This document shows, piece after piece, positions 17,196-26,053 of a stretch of 64,000 nucleotides of DNA. Under the pieces are notes generated by a model. The model made no database searches. It was not told where the DNA came from and worked only from the letters and a program-made list of their open reading frames with translations. Made by a program: the position numbers and the translations under genes. Numbering within the stretch: the stretch's first letter is position 1; every line of letters begins with the position of its first letter. Origin of the DNA: Photobacterium profundum SS9 (lineage in GTDB: Bacteria; Pseudomonadota; Gammaproteobacteria; Enterobacterales; Vibrionaceae); assembly GCF_000196255.1 (NCBI RefSeq), contig NC_006370.1, positions 1,808,887 through 1,872,886 of the forward strand, read 5' to 3'.

Positions 17196-19505
17196 ATGGA
17201 GTTTTTGCTGTTTTTGGGTGGCTGTTACATTATTTATGTTTTGTTTTTCAAAAAACAAAAGAACTCAAAACCAATGTCAAATCAACCGCAAAAAGAAAAA
17301 AATAACTGGGATAATTTTAAGATTGAAGCTTCTTCTCAGAGAACTAAGCCTCAAAAAGAATTGAATGTTAACGAAGAGTTAGATGATAATCTTGCTACAT
17401 TTACTATCTCCTATGGATATGAAGAGGAGGTAAGTAAAAATAAAACTTTAGGCCGTTGGATAAACTCTGGTGAATCGGTAGTTGTAAATGGTCTGAAAAT
17501 TACTAGTGGTAACTTCTATTTTGGGGGACAGCTGAGCTCTTTAGATGGATATGGTACTGAAGCCTCTCTTATTGATGACTCTCTACAAGTATCTAGTATA
17601 TTAACATTGGACTCACATACGTTTGAGGATGATTCATTAGGATACTGGCCTAAATATATATCACTATCTTCTAGATGTCGTGGTGTATATCTTAATTGGC
17701 TTGCTAGTGATAGAAGCAAGGCAGACATGCCGATTGGCTATATATTCATTTATTTTTACGGTCTAGAAAGACGTATTGTGGTTGATGCAATTCAGGGGAA
17801 TGTAGAAAACTTTGAATACATTTCATTATTTGATGAACTGCAACGACTGAGAGCTATATATTCACATAACCGTTCTTTCTGGAACTATTCAACCCGTTTA
17901 CTTGAACTGATGTGCCTAAGTAAGCCTGATATTGTATCGTTTCAAGAAAACGAGTTTTCACCAAGTAATGATTCCCTCTTATTTAAGCATAATTTGGCTA
18001 CAACTGTTGATGGCGGAGAACCAATCATCGCAGAGCTGGCATTGGCTTGGGTTAAGTTTTATCCCGAATATAATCTCAGAACTCCAGCCAGACGCTGTGA
18101 TGTCGAGTTCGCAAAGCTATTTAAGTTAAGATATACAGCAAAATTTGGAGATGGTTTAGTCGTCAAACCTAATAAAACTCGGCTGAAAATTGAATACTTG
18201 GCTGCCAGTAGTTCGATCCGAGGTGTTAATATTGAACAGCAGGACTTGCCTGATCCAAGTGTATTGAAAGCTCCAGTGAAAAAGCTTATTGCGGTAGCAG
18301 ACAGCTGTACTGATGATCTTGATGCATATAGTCGATACCTTGGTAAGAAAGGTACTTCGAAAAATGACGTTGCCGCAGTGATGCTGTTGCCTGAAGAATT
18401 GGCCAATGCGGAGTCATCATCTGTTATTGGAGGATTTAAAGATTGGGCGGACAATAATATTTCTGCTAACAACGGGCTTGTAACAGTTGCTGACTTTTGG
18501 AAGCATACTGGAACTCCTCTTCCAGCAAAGATTAACAAGAAAGAAACTGAACTTATTCAAAACCTTGCCCAAAAAGCAGGTTATGGAATTGCACCTGACT
18601 CTCGATATCATAATGCGAAGCCTACTCCGGAAGGAGTGTTAGTGTTATTTCCTGAAGGTTATGGTGACTTCTTTGAACCATCGAAAGCATTCAATGACGT
18701 TGGTATGGCATTGCGACTTGGATCTATGGTGGCGAATATTGACTCCGACGTTGATGAATCTGAGCTAAATATGCTTCATCAATTAATAACTCACAATATT
18801 AAGCTATCACCAACTGAAAAGAGTTCATTAAATGCTTATCTAACTTGGCGATTAAATACTCCTGCTAATATGACAGGATTAAAAGCACGGTTAGAAAAAC
18901 TTGGTGATAAGGAGAAAGCTGCGGTCAGTCTTATTCTCGTTGGTGTATCCTTAGCCGATGGTAAAATTGATCCAGCAGAAATCAAACAGCTTGAGAAACT
19001 TTATATAGCACTCGGTCTTGATCGGTCTTTAGTAACAAGTGATATCCATAGATTATCCTCTAGCAAAACTACTACTCAAATCACGCCTACATCAACCACT
19101 TCGACGATGTCTACTGTGCAAGGTCAGGATAAACCTAGCTTTGAGTTGGATGAGGATATATTGGCTCTACATGAATCGGAGACAAAAGATGTTCAAAGCA
19201 TGCTAGGAGCCATCTTTGTTGATGAAGAACTTGAGTCGCTGAATGAGAAACAAGTGGAATCATCATCGGGACAAAGTGTTGATGGATTAGAAGCCTCTCA
19301 CTATGAGCTTTATCAGAGCCTTATCTCGAAAGAAAAATGGGCACGAAAAGAAGTTACTGTTCTCTGTCAAAAGCTTGGCTTGATGATAGATGGTGCAATT
19401 GAAACTATTAACGATTGGTCTTTTGACAAGGTAGATGCTCCGGTTCTGGATGATGACGATGACATCTATGTAGACCTCGAAGTAGTTGAAGAATTGGAAG
19501 GTTAA
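17196..19505 (+). CDS. TerB-domain protein (TerB_N, TerB, TerB_C) of a BrxD/BrxHI-type operon
   Basis: A 769-residue protein opening with a single hydrophobic segment (residues 3-18, FLLFLGGCYIIYVLFF), so it is probably membrane-anchored. Residues about 80-320 match the TerB N-terminal domain (LGRWINSGESVVVNGLKI...GGQL). A TerB-like helical domain lies near 500-610 (FNDVGMALRLGSMVANID, SLADGKIDPAEIKQLEKL). After a Ser/Thr-rich linker comes an acidic TerB_C domain ending in DDDDDIYVDLEVVEELEG. ATP-binding and helicase genes follow within 2 bases and by overlap. TerB_N/TerB_C proteins are known to sit beside DUF2791 ATPases and SF2 helicases in predicted stress or defence islands, so a membrane-linked sensor role is inferred. 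Confidence 0.85.
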   Translation: MEFLLFLGGCYIIYVLFFKKQKNSKPMSNQPQKEKNNWDNFKIEASSQRTKPQKELNVNEELDDNLATFTISYGYEEEVSKNKTLGRWINSGESVVVNGLKITSGNFYFGGQLSSLDGYGTEASLIDDSLQVSSILTLDSHTFEDDSLGYWPKYISLSSRCRGVYLNWLASDRSKADMPIGYIFIYFYGLERRIVVDAIQGNVENFEYISLFDELQRLRAIYSHNRSFWNYSTRLLELMCLSKPDIVSFQENEFSPSNDSLLFKHNLATTVDGGEPIIAELALAWVKFYPEYNLRTPARRCDVEFAKLFKLRYTAKFGDGLVVKPNKTRLKIEYLAASSSIRGVNIEQQDLPDPSVLKAPVKKLIAVADSCTDDLDAYSRYLGKKGTSKNDVAAVMLLPEELANAESSSVIGGFKDWADNNISANNGLVTVADFWKHTGTPLPAKINKKETELIQNLAQKAGYGIAPDSRYHNAKPTPEGVLVLFPEGYGDFFEPSKAFNDVGMALRLGSMVANIDSDVDESELNMLHQLITHNIKLSPTEKSSLNAYLTWRLNTPANMTGLKARLEKLGDKEKAAVSLILVGVSLADGKIDPAEIKQLEKLYIALGLDRSLVTSDIHRLSSSKTTTQITPTSTTSTMSTVQGQDKPSFELDEDILALHESETKDVQSMLGAIFVDEELESLNEKQVESSSGQSVDGLEASHYELYQSLISKEKWARKEVTVLCQKLGLMIDGAIETINDWSFDKVDAPVLDDDDDIYVDLEVVEELEG

Positions 19506-19507
19506 GC

Positions 19508-20827
19508 ATGGTAGAAAAACGTATTCGTCTCAAAGAACGAGACGCGATTATTCAATCTCTAAAATCTGGTGTTACTCCTAAAATAGGTATCCAGCATATT
19601 CAGGTTGGTCGATCAAATGAGCTTAAAGCGTTGTATCAGGATATAGAGCGAATCACAGAAGGTGGTTCTGCATTCCGCCTAATAATTGGAGAGTATGGTT
19701 CAGGTAAAACATTCTTCTTAAGTGTTATTCGTTCTATTGCACTAGAAAAGAAGCTGGTAACTGTAAACGCTGATCTTGCACCGGATCGACGTATTCACGC
19801 ATCATCAGGTCAAGCACGTAATCTGTATTCAGAGCTTATGCGTAATTTGGCTACTCGGAATAAGCCCGACGGAAATGCTCTCACCAGTGTTGTTGAGCGA
19901 TTCGTGACGGAGGCTAGAAAAGAAGCAGAGGCAAAAGAGGCCAATGTATCTTCTGTAATCCATGAAAAATTAGCTTCGCTCTCAGAACTTGTTGGTGGTT
20001 ATGATTTTGCAAAAGTTATTGAAGCCTATTGGACTGGACACGAGCAAGACAATGAATCCTTGAGAACAAATGCTATTCGTTGGCTACGTGCAGAGTATTC
20101 AACGAAAACTGACGCGAAGAAAGATTTGGGTGTGAGAACAATAATATCAGATTCTTCATTCTATGATGCATTAAAATTGATGAGCTTATTTGTACGACAG
20201 GCAGGTTACGAAGGTCTGTTGGTTAATTTGGATGAAATGGTAAACCTGTATAAGTTAAATAGTACCCAAGCTCGCACTTCAAACTATGAACAAATACTTA
20301 GGATTTTAAATGACTGCCTTCAAGGTACAGCAGAGCACCTTGGTTTTTTGTTAGGTGGAACACCAGAGTTCTTACTTGATCCGAGAAAAGGGTTATACAG
20401 TTATGAAGCTCTACAAACACGATTGGCGGAAAATAGTTTTGCCCAACGAGCTGGAGTCATTGACTATTCTTCGCCAGCGTTGCATTTATCCAGCCTTACA
20501 CCAGAAGAGCTTTACATTCTGTTGAAGAATCTTCGACACGTATTTGCGGGCGGAGATACGGCAAAGTATTTAGTGCCTGATGAGGCTTTGAAATCATTTC
20601 TATTTCACTGTAGCCAAACTATTGGTGACGCATATTTTCGCACGCCAAGGAATACGATTAAGGCGTTTTTGGATATGCTCGCAGTACTAGAACAAAACCC
20701 TTCTGTAGTATGGTCACAATTGGTTGAAGCATCAACTTTTGAAGCGGAGCGTCCTAGTGATGTAGAGCTTGATGTTATTGAGGCTCAAAACTGTGACACT
20801 GAGGGGTTAGTAGACTTCAAATTATGA
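19508..20827 (+). CDS. BrxD-like P-loop ATPase (DUF2791)
   Basis: A 439-residue ATPase. VGRSNELKALYQDIE near residue 35 precedes Walker A IIGEYGSGKTFFL near 60-72. The following FRLIIGEYGSGKT / VNADLAPDRRIHASSGQARNLYSELM block is diagnostic for the BREX ATP-binding family found as BrxD in type 2 BREX. Walker B is probably LLVNLDEMVNL near residue 238. It starts 2 bases after the TerB gene and its stop overlaps the helicase start. No PglX methylase or PglZ phosphatase is nearby, so this is not a complete BREX system. Confidence 0.9.
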   Translation: MVEKRIRLKERDAIIQSLKSGVTPKIGIQHIQVGRSNELKALYQDIERITEGGSAFRLIIGEYGSGKTFFLSVIRSIALEKKLVTVNADLAPDRRIHASSGQARNLYSELMRNLATRNKPDGNALTSVVERFVTEARKEAEAKEANVSSVIHEKLASLSELVGGYDFAKVIEAYWTGHEQDNESLRTNAIRWLRAEYSTKTDAKKDLGVRTIISDSSFYDALKLMSLFVRQAGYEGLLVNLDEMVNLYKLNSTQARTSNYEQILRILNDCLQGTAEHLGFLLGGTPEFLLDPRKGLYSYEALQTRLAENSFAQRAGVIDYSSPALHLSSLTPEELYILLKNLRHVFAGGDTAKYLVPDEALKSFLFHCSQTIGDAYFRTPRNTIKAFLDMLAVLEQNPSVVWSQLVEASTFEAERPSDVELDVIEAQNCDTEGLVDFKL

Positions 20828-23022
20828 TGGATGAATACCAACGTCTCGACACCCGTATCCAAAAGTGGGTATTCAAACAGGGGTGGTCTGATTTAAGAGA
20901 AATTCAAAAGCGTGCCATTAACCCGATTTTATCTGGTGATCGAGATGTGTTGATTAGTGCCTCTACTGCAGCGGGTAAGACTGAGGCATTTTTTCTTCCC
21001 GCCTGTAGCGCAACTGCAGATATGGAACAAGGTTTTGGTATTCTCTATATAAGCCCTCTTAAAGCTCTTATTAATGATCAGTACCGTCGATTAGAAAGTC
21101 TTTGTGAAGAGCTAGATATGCCAGTTACATCTTGGCATGGTGATAGCTCACAGTCGAAAAAGAAAAAGGCAAAGAAAACACCCTCCGGCATTTTACTTAT
21201 AACACCTGAGTCATTGGAATCGTTGCTTGTAAGAGATGCTGGCTGGGTACAACAAGCTTTTGGCTTTCTTAAATACATTGTTATTGATGAGTTTCATGTA
21301 TTTATTGGTTCAGATCGAGGACTGCATTTACTTTCATTATTGAATAGGCTAGAGCACCTGCTGAAAAGGTACTCATCTCCAATTCCTCGAGTGGCATTAA
21401 GTGCAACACTTGGTGAGTTAGATCAAGTTCCGTTGTCCTTGAGACCGAATAAGAGCATGCCATGTGAAATTATAACTAGTAGTAAAAGCCACACAACACT
21501 TAAAGTCCAGGTACGTGGTTATATAGAGCCCTTGGACTTACAGTCTGATGATTTACGAGACTCGGCTGAAGATCAAATTTGCAAAGAATTATATAGATTA
21601 TGTAGAGGTAGCTCTCATTTGGTATTTGCAAATAGTCGTAAAAGAACTGAAAGTATTGCCGCTCAACTGAGTGATTTATGCGAGGCTAACATTGTCCCCA
21701 ATGAATTTTTCCCACATCACGGTTCGCTGTCTAAAGAGCTTCGGGAAGAGCTGGAAGCTCGGTTACAAAAAGAAATGTTACCAACGACAGCTGTGTGTAC
21801 CATGACGCTTGAATTAGGAATCGATATCGGGAAAGTTAATTCGGTTGTTCAGGTCACGGCTCCGCATTCTGTTTCTAGTCTTCGGCAACGAATGGGGCGT
21901 TCTGGTAGAAGAAATTCTCCGGCTATTCTTCGTATGTTAATCTCTGAAGATGAGCTTACTAAAAGCTCTAGTATTATCGACAAACTTAGAATGGAGCTGG
22001 TTCAATCTCTGGCAATGATTCGATTGCTAATTGCCAGTAAATGGTTTGAACCTGCTGATACAAGTCAAATGCACTTTTCGACGTTATTGCACCAAGTTCT
22101 AGCTGTAACAGCTCAGTGGGGGGGGATACGAGCAGATCAGCTTTATACGTTACTCTGCACGAATGGCCCCTTCCAAAAGACAACTATCCAACATTTTAAG
22201 CTGTTGCTATCCCATATGGGCTTTTGTGAACTATTGACCCAGCTATCGAGTGGCGAACTTGTGCTTGGTATTCAGGGAGAGCGGTTAGTAAGTCAATATA
22301 CTTTCTACGCAGTGTTCAAAACACCAGAAGAGTTTCGTGTCGTGGTCGGTAATAAAACCCTAGGTACATTACCAATAGACTCGGTCGTCATCCAGGGACA
22401 GCACATTATTTTTGGTGGGTGCCGCTGGAAAGTACTCGATGTAGATAGCGATAAGAAAGTAATTCATGTCGAAGCTACTAAAGGTGGAAAGCCTCCATCT
22501 TTTGGTGGAGAAGGGATGTCTATTCATGATGTTGTTCGTCAAGAGATGTTCCAAATATATTGTGAGGGTGATTATCTCATACAAGTTGGTCATGGAAAGG
22601 TCGATTACATAGACACTGTAGCGAAGGGCCTTTTTAAGGAAGGTGCATGTTACTTTAAGGATAGTAAGCTAGAGTCAAAATCAATTATTCAGCAGGGACA
22701 GTACGTTTATATATTTACCTGGATGGGTGATAAAGTTGTTAATACGATATCTGCAATCCTTTTGCAACGTGGTTTCAAAGCCGGTACGTATGCTGGAGTG
22801 ATAGAGGTTGAGATGGCTTCTATTGATGATGTAGCCCAATGTTTGCAAAGTACTGTTAAGACTGGATTACCAACAGAAGCAGAGTTGGCGAAAATGGTTG
22901 ATGAAAAGCTGATAGAAAAATATGATGAGTACTTACCTGATGAACTACTTTGTGAAGGTTATGGCTATCGTGCTTTTGATTGCGTAAAAGCAGAGGCTTA
23001 TTTAACTAAATTAGTTATGTAA
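20824..23022 (+). CDS. BrxHI-like DEAD/DEAH (Lhr-type SF2) helicase
   Basis: A 732-residue SF2 helicase starting ATGATGG across the ATPase stop. Motifs: ISASTAAGKTEAFFLP (I), LYISPLKALINDQ (Ia), LLITPESLE, IDEFHVF (II), ALSATLG (III), VFANSRKRTE (IV), TMTLELGIDIGKV (V) and QRMGRSGRR (VI). The length and Lhr/Ski2-like layout fit BrxHI of type 2 BREX. With BrxD and TerB proteins it forms a compact three-gene unit that probably acts on DNA. Whether it is anti-phage is not shown by the sequence. Confidence 0.9.
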   Translation: MMDEYQRLDTRIQKWVFKQGWSDLREIQKRAINPILSGDRDVLISASTAAGKTEAFFLPACSATADMEQGFGILYISPLKALINDQYRRLESLCEELDMPVTSWHGDSSQSKKKKAKKTPSGILLITPESLESLLVRDAGWVQQAFGFLKYIVIDEFHVFIGSDRGLHLLSLLNRLEHLLKRYSSPIPRVALSATLGELDQVPLSLRPNKSMPCEIITSSKSHTTLKVQVRGYIEPLDLQSDDLRDSAEDQICKELYRLCRGSSHLVFANSRKRTESIAAQLSDLCEANIVPNEFFPHHGSLSKELREELEARLQKEMLPTTAVCTMTLELGIDIGKVNSVVQVTAPHSVSSLRQRMGRSGRRNSPAILRMLISEDELTKSSSIIDKLRMELVQSLAMIRLLIASKWFEPADTSQMHFSTLLHQVLAVTAQWGGIRADQLYTLLCTNGPFQKTTIQHFKLLLSHMGFCELLTQLSSGELVLGIQGERLVSQYTFYAVFKTPEEFRVVVGNKTLGTLPIDSVVIQGQHIIFGGCRWKVLDVDSDKKVIHVEATKGGKPPSFGGEGMSIHDVVRQEMFQIYCEGDYLIQVGHGKVDYIDTVAKGLFKEGACYFKDSKLESKSIIQQGQYVYIFTWMGDKVVNTISAILLQRGFKAGTYAGVIEVEMASIDDVAQCLQSTVKTGLPTEAELAKMVDEKLIEKYDEYLPDELLCEGYGYRAFDCVKAEAYLTKLVM

Positions 23023-23068
23023 CTTTAAATGATGACTTAGAAAGTCTTGATTACACACCGGCGCTATA

Positions 23069-23137
23069 GGACAACTATAAGGACAAAAACAGAGTTAAGG
23101 GACAATTTAAGGGTGAAAAATACAAGTTAAAGGACAA
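23069..23137. repeat. Tandem 31-bp direct repeats after the helicase gene
   Basis: GGACAA recurs at 23069, 23081, 23100 and 23132, with a degenerate GGGTGAAA at 23111. The spacings alternate between about 12 and 20, giving two and a half units of about 31 bp, each ending in AGTTAA. The rest of the 320-base gap shows only AT-rich sequence. Confidence 0.6.
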
Positions 23138-23343
23138 TTCCATTGAAATCTGTCCTCTATATGTCACCGTTGAGTTGTTTTTAAAAAAATCTGACTACGC
23201 CAACAAATATCATATTGGCATTATGAAGAGTAAATAAGACATAAAAGCTAGTACGGTAGCCTTTATGAATGAGTACATGCGTACTTAGTTTTTAATGTTT
23301 TGCATACTTAGCTTTTAGTGCAATGTTCGACATATATATCAAC

Positions 23344-23526
23344 TCAGTCATCACACACTCTACGTTGTAAGCTACGTTTCCACGCATCATAGTCGTGCTG
23401 ATAATAGCCTTTCGTTCTATCCTCGTTTATCGGCATTTGACTGCCCATAAGCCACTGCTCAAATGCTTTTTGCTCCTCAGCAGGTAGGTCTTCAATAATT
23501 GGCCAACGCCGTTTTTTGTCACTCAT
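23344..23526 (-). CDS. Small hypothetical protein (60 aa)
   Basis: A 60-residue, charged, cytosolic protein with a W-P-I-I-E-D-L-P start and a YYQHDYDAWKR ending. Small proteins with the motif xYxxDYxxW are common on plasmids and islands; I know no function. AAGGATA lies 10 bases before the ATG. Upstream, TGCGTACTTAG-type repeats occur at 23278, 23302 (TGCATACTTAG) and 23571, flanking the gene and possibly regulatory. Confidence 0.65.
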   Translation of the reverse strand: MSDKKRRWPIIEDLPAEEQKAFEQWLMGSQMPINEDRTKGYYQHDYDAWKRSLQRRVCDD

Positions 23527-23569
23527 TGTAAATGTATCCTTAATTTAACAGTGTGTTGCTCCTGGGTAG

Positions 23570-23984
23570 ATGCGTACTTAGTTACAGCGACATGGAATCG
23601 ACATGATGTCGATTTCATGTCTATCAACACCAGGCATTTTGCGCGACATAGAATCGACAGAATGTTGATTTCATGTCTATCAAAACTGCGTCTCAGCTAT
23701 ACAAGACATCGCCAAAAGCCTGTATAGCTGCAGGGGGTGCTTCAGCTATACATTAAATCGTCAAAACACAAAAGCATGTATAGCTACACCTCAGCAAGTC
23801 ACAACACAATATTTATTAATATTAATCAGTTATAAGAGAGATCAACTATTGAGTAATCTTCAACAGTTGCTTTTGAGTGCAACAGTTATGTATCGTATAT
23901 CGATACACTTTCGAGTTGTAGATAATGTAGTAATCACTACAGTAGTAATTAGTACATTAGTTGTAGTGCCTTGCGCACTTTGCG
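23570..23984. repeat. Cluster of long palindromes, no gene
   Basis: A 33-bp palindrome (23589-23621) has 16-bp arms, GACATGgAATCGACAT and its near-exact complement. A decayed copy lies 56 bp on at 23645-23677. Then come two hairpins with arms AGCTATACA/TGTATAGCT (23695-23729) and AGCTATACAT/ATGTATAGCT (23744-23785), 49 bp apart. A third palindrome, TGTATCG-TATAT-CGATACA, is at 23889-23907. The order two-plus-two-plus-one suggests protein binding sites rather than a terminator. Confidence 0.8.
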
Positions 23985-24419
23985 TTACTGAGTGCAATTA
24001 CTCTCTTGTAGTCGCCGTAACATAGACACTAATTCAGTGTCATTATCAGAGTACGGACTTGCGAATTGCTCTATCTCAAGCCACTGCGGCTCTTGGCCAG
24101 CTTCAACATACGCTTCAACATCATCAACCAATACAGTAGATTCAATGTTGCAGTCATTAATCAAGCAGAGGTCTTTCTTGTGGCCGTCCCATTCCACGTA
24201 TTCCATTCTTTCAAACCAATCAGGAGCAACACTCTCTGATACCAACAGCCGAGCTATCTGTCTGAATTTCTCTTCTCGAACGGTAGTGAACATGACAACA
24301 TGCTTAGTAATAGCCTTGCAGCCTTCTAGAAACTCGTACAAGTGTGGCCTTGGAATCTGGCTTATCGCGTTTGATATCAACGTGCCCTCTAAATCCAATG
24401 CAATTATTTCTATTTTCAT
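23985..24419 (-). CDS. HAD-fold protein, NIF/FCP-like
   Basis: A 144-residue single-domain HAD protein. The start at 24419 has GAGG five bases upstream; an ATG 18 bases earlier lacks one. Motif I is DLEGTL near residue 8, motif II FTTVRE, a lysine near 84 (GHKKDLCL), and motif IV VLVDDVEAY. Motif I has Glu as the second acidic residue instead of Asp, a change known in some HAD families that may alter catalysis. No partner gene identifies a substrate. It is the last of four same-strand small genes (23985-25963). Confidence 0.75.
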   Translation of the reverse strand: MKIEIIALDLEGTLISNAISQIPRPHLYEFLEGCKAITKHVVMFTTVREEKFRQIARLLVSESVAPDWFERMEYVEWDGHKKDLCLINDCNIESTVLVDDVEAYVEAGQEPQWLEIEQFASPYSDNDTELVSMLRRLQESNCTQ

Positions 24420-24585
24420 CACAACCTCATAATGCAAATCAAATCGTCCCTCATTAGAGATTACATATTCACTATCTATTAAAAAGTCGGCGTTAGCTTG
24501 AGTTTGGTCGTCAAAGAACGATTACAAATATCCCCCCTAATATCAGGCAATAAGGCACCTCAAATTTTTAACTTAGTTAACATGC

Positions 24586-24969
24586 TTAACTGCTTTTCTT
24601 ACGAAATGCCAATTCTGCTTTGAATATTTCAATCCTCCAGCTAGGTTGATTGGTTTGCGTCTGAATAATGGCCTCAATGTGATCGGTATCAAGCGTTTTT
24701 AACGGTTTAAATTCGACCGGTTGATTACCGTCTTTGCCTCGTGTTCCCCAATAGAAACCTTGCCTAATTTCATCATGAGGGGCGTCAGAGTAGATCGATA
24801 ACTCCTCAAATGGTTCGCTGTTAACATTGCGTTTTAAATAGCCAGTGCCACCATCGACCATATAGGTTTCTCCATTGGCATCTAGATAGGTGACATAATC
24901 GTGTTGGTGTCGACTAATTAAAACTGTGCCGTCCGGTGTTTTAATACTGTTGAATACGATATGTTTCAT
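24586..24969 (-). CDS. Hypothetical protein (127 aa)
   Basis: A 127-residue protein with a β-rich start (HIVFNSIKTPDGTVLISRHQHDYVTYLDANGETYMVDGGTGYLKR). I recall similar unnamed proteins from phages and plasmids of enterics and vibrios, but no function. GGAGCTCAC stands just before the ATG. It lies 150 bases from the HAD gene on the same strand. Confidence 0.7.
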   Translation of the reverse strand: MKHIVFNSIKTPDGTVLISRHQHDYVTYLDANGETYMVDGGTGYLKRNVNSEPFEELSIYSDAPHDEIRQGFYWGTRGKDGNQPVEFKPLKTLDTDHIEAIIQTQTNQPSWRIEIFKAELAFRKKSS

Positions 24970-25038
24970 GTGAGCTCCGAATTTAAATAGATACCTGATG
25001 GTAGCGACAACCGATGTATGATCCGTTGTGCGTAAAAT

Positions 25039-25689
25039 TTATAACCTGCAATAATGTTCAGTAATTCCGTCAAGGAGAAGACTTTCAACTCTGCATAAAT
25101 CATCGTTCAAAAGTCCTGTATTCTCATTCACTTGTATTAAATGTTCTGCTGGTATGCTCAATATGCGATCATCAAGAACAACCCAGTTTGAAATGTCAGG
25201 TTTTATGGCTGTAGCGAAGATATCATCCTCGACGCTTGAGCTTATTCCTCTGAACTTGCAAATGACTTGCTTGTAAAAGTGCTTATCTAGAAAACCATGC
25301 CGAGTGAATAGTGATTTAATATCGTCGAACGTCATTAGCGTATGCCGCCAACGAGAATGCACTGCGATAACAGCTCCTGTATGGTCTAAGAACTGAATCA
25401 ACGGTTGAACACAGCTCTTGTCTAGCTTAATCGCATCAAATTTCCTTTCATTGTATTGTTGAAAATTGTACTGCCTTAACAATTCGTTATTGGGTATTAG
25501 TACACCTTCGATATCGATGAACAGTACACACTTTTGTTCGATATGTAGGTCTATAGAAAAGAAGCCAAAATAATCAGTATAAATGCTGCTATCTTGATGC
25601 CAGCCTTTGGTAAGAAGCCCTGGAATTAAATGCTCAAGCCGCTTCTTGCTATGATGACTGAAGGTCTTGTACTCGTATATGTTCATCAT
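25039..25689 (-). CDS. HAD domain protein of the RNA-repair (HAD_SAK) type
   Basis: A 216-residue protein. From residue 53 it has VLFIDIEGVLIP (HAD motif I, again D-x-E), VIAVHSRWRHTL (motif II, S/T-R-WR), and WVVLDDRIL (motif IV). The spacing and the SRWR signature are typical of the HAD domain found in Swiss-army-knife RNA repair proteins. The N-terminal 50 residues are unassigned. It may act on nucleotides or RNA ends; inference only. Confidence 0.75.
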   Translation of the reverse strand: MMNIYEYKTFSHHSKKRLEHLIPGLLTKGWHQDSSIYTDYFGFFSIDLHIEQKCVLFIDIEGVLIPNNELLRQYNFQQYNERKFDAIKLDKSCVQPLIQFLDHTGAVIAVHSRWRHTLMTFDDIKSLFTRHGFLDKHFYKQVICKFRGISSSVEDDIFATAIKPDISNWVVLDDRILSIPAEHLIQVNENTGLLNDDLCRVESLLLDGITEHYCRL

Positions 25690-25717
25690 TATCTCTGCAC
25701 CATCAAGCAGGGTGGTA

Positions 25718-25963
25718 TCAACAATCTTCTCTTACACAGGTGTTACTTTTCATTCCGGCAGGTCTAAAGTCTTCATCACCAAACTCAAAGTGAAGGTGCT
25801 TGGGTTTAGCTATGTTTCTTACCGTACAAATCCCCCAAGTCCAGCATTCGCTATAGTCTTTATCTTGCTCTCGCATCATCTCGAGTTCGGCTTCTAACAG
25901 TTCGTGAATCGCTTCAATATATCTCGGTGTTAACTTGATTTGATGGTTGTGATATCTAGCCAT
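25718..25963 (-). CDS. Hypothetical protein (81 aa)
   Basis: An 81-residue acidic protein with MARYHNHQIKLTPRYIEAIHELLEAELEMM at its start (likely helical) and CW..GICTVRNI further on. It is 28 bases upstream of the HAD_SAK-like gene on the same strand, so probably co-transcribed. A divergent promoter region toward 26054 lies between 25964 and 26053 (TATACTGTGTATTTATACAG dyad near 25990). Function unknown. Confidence 0.6.
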   Translation of the reverse strand: MARYHNHQIKLTPRYIEAIHELLEAELEMMREQDKDYSECWTWGICTVRNIAKPKHLHFEFGDEDFRPAGMKSNTCVREDC

Positions 25964-26053
25964 TTTGTTCCAACCTCAGAAATTAGCTCTATACTGTGTA
26001 TTTATACAGTATTGCTTCGATTTGAAAAATAGCAAATTCGAGGAGGGGATAGG

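Noticed and set aside
17196..23022. Complete BREX system
   Set aside because: Only BrxD- and BrxHI-like proteins are present; no PglX methylase, PglZ or BrxC/PglY was found.
23585..23800. CRISPR array
   Set aside because: Repeats are paired palindromes of two different sequences with only two copies each, not uniform repeats with spacers.
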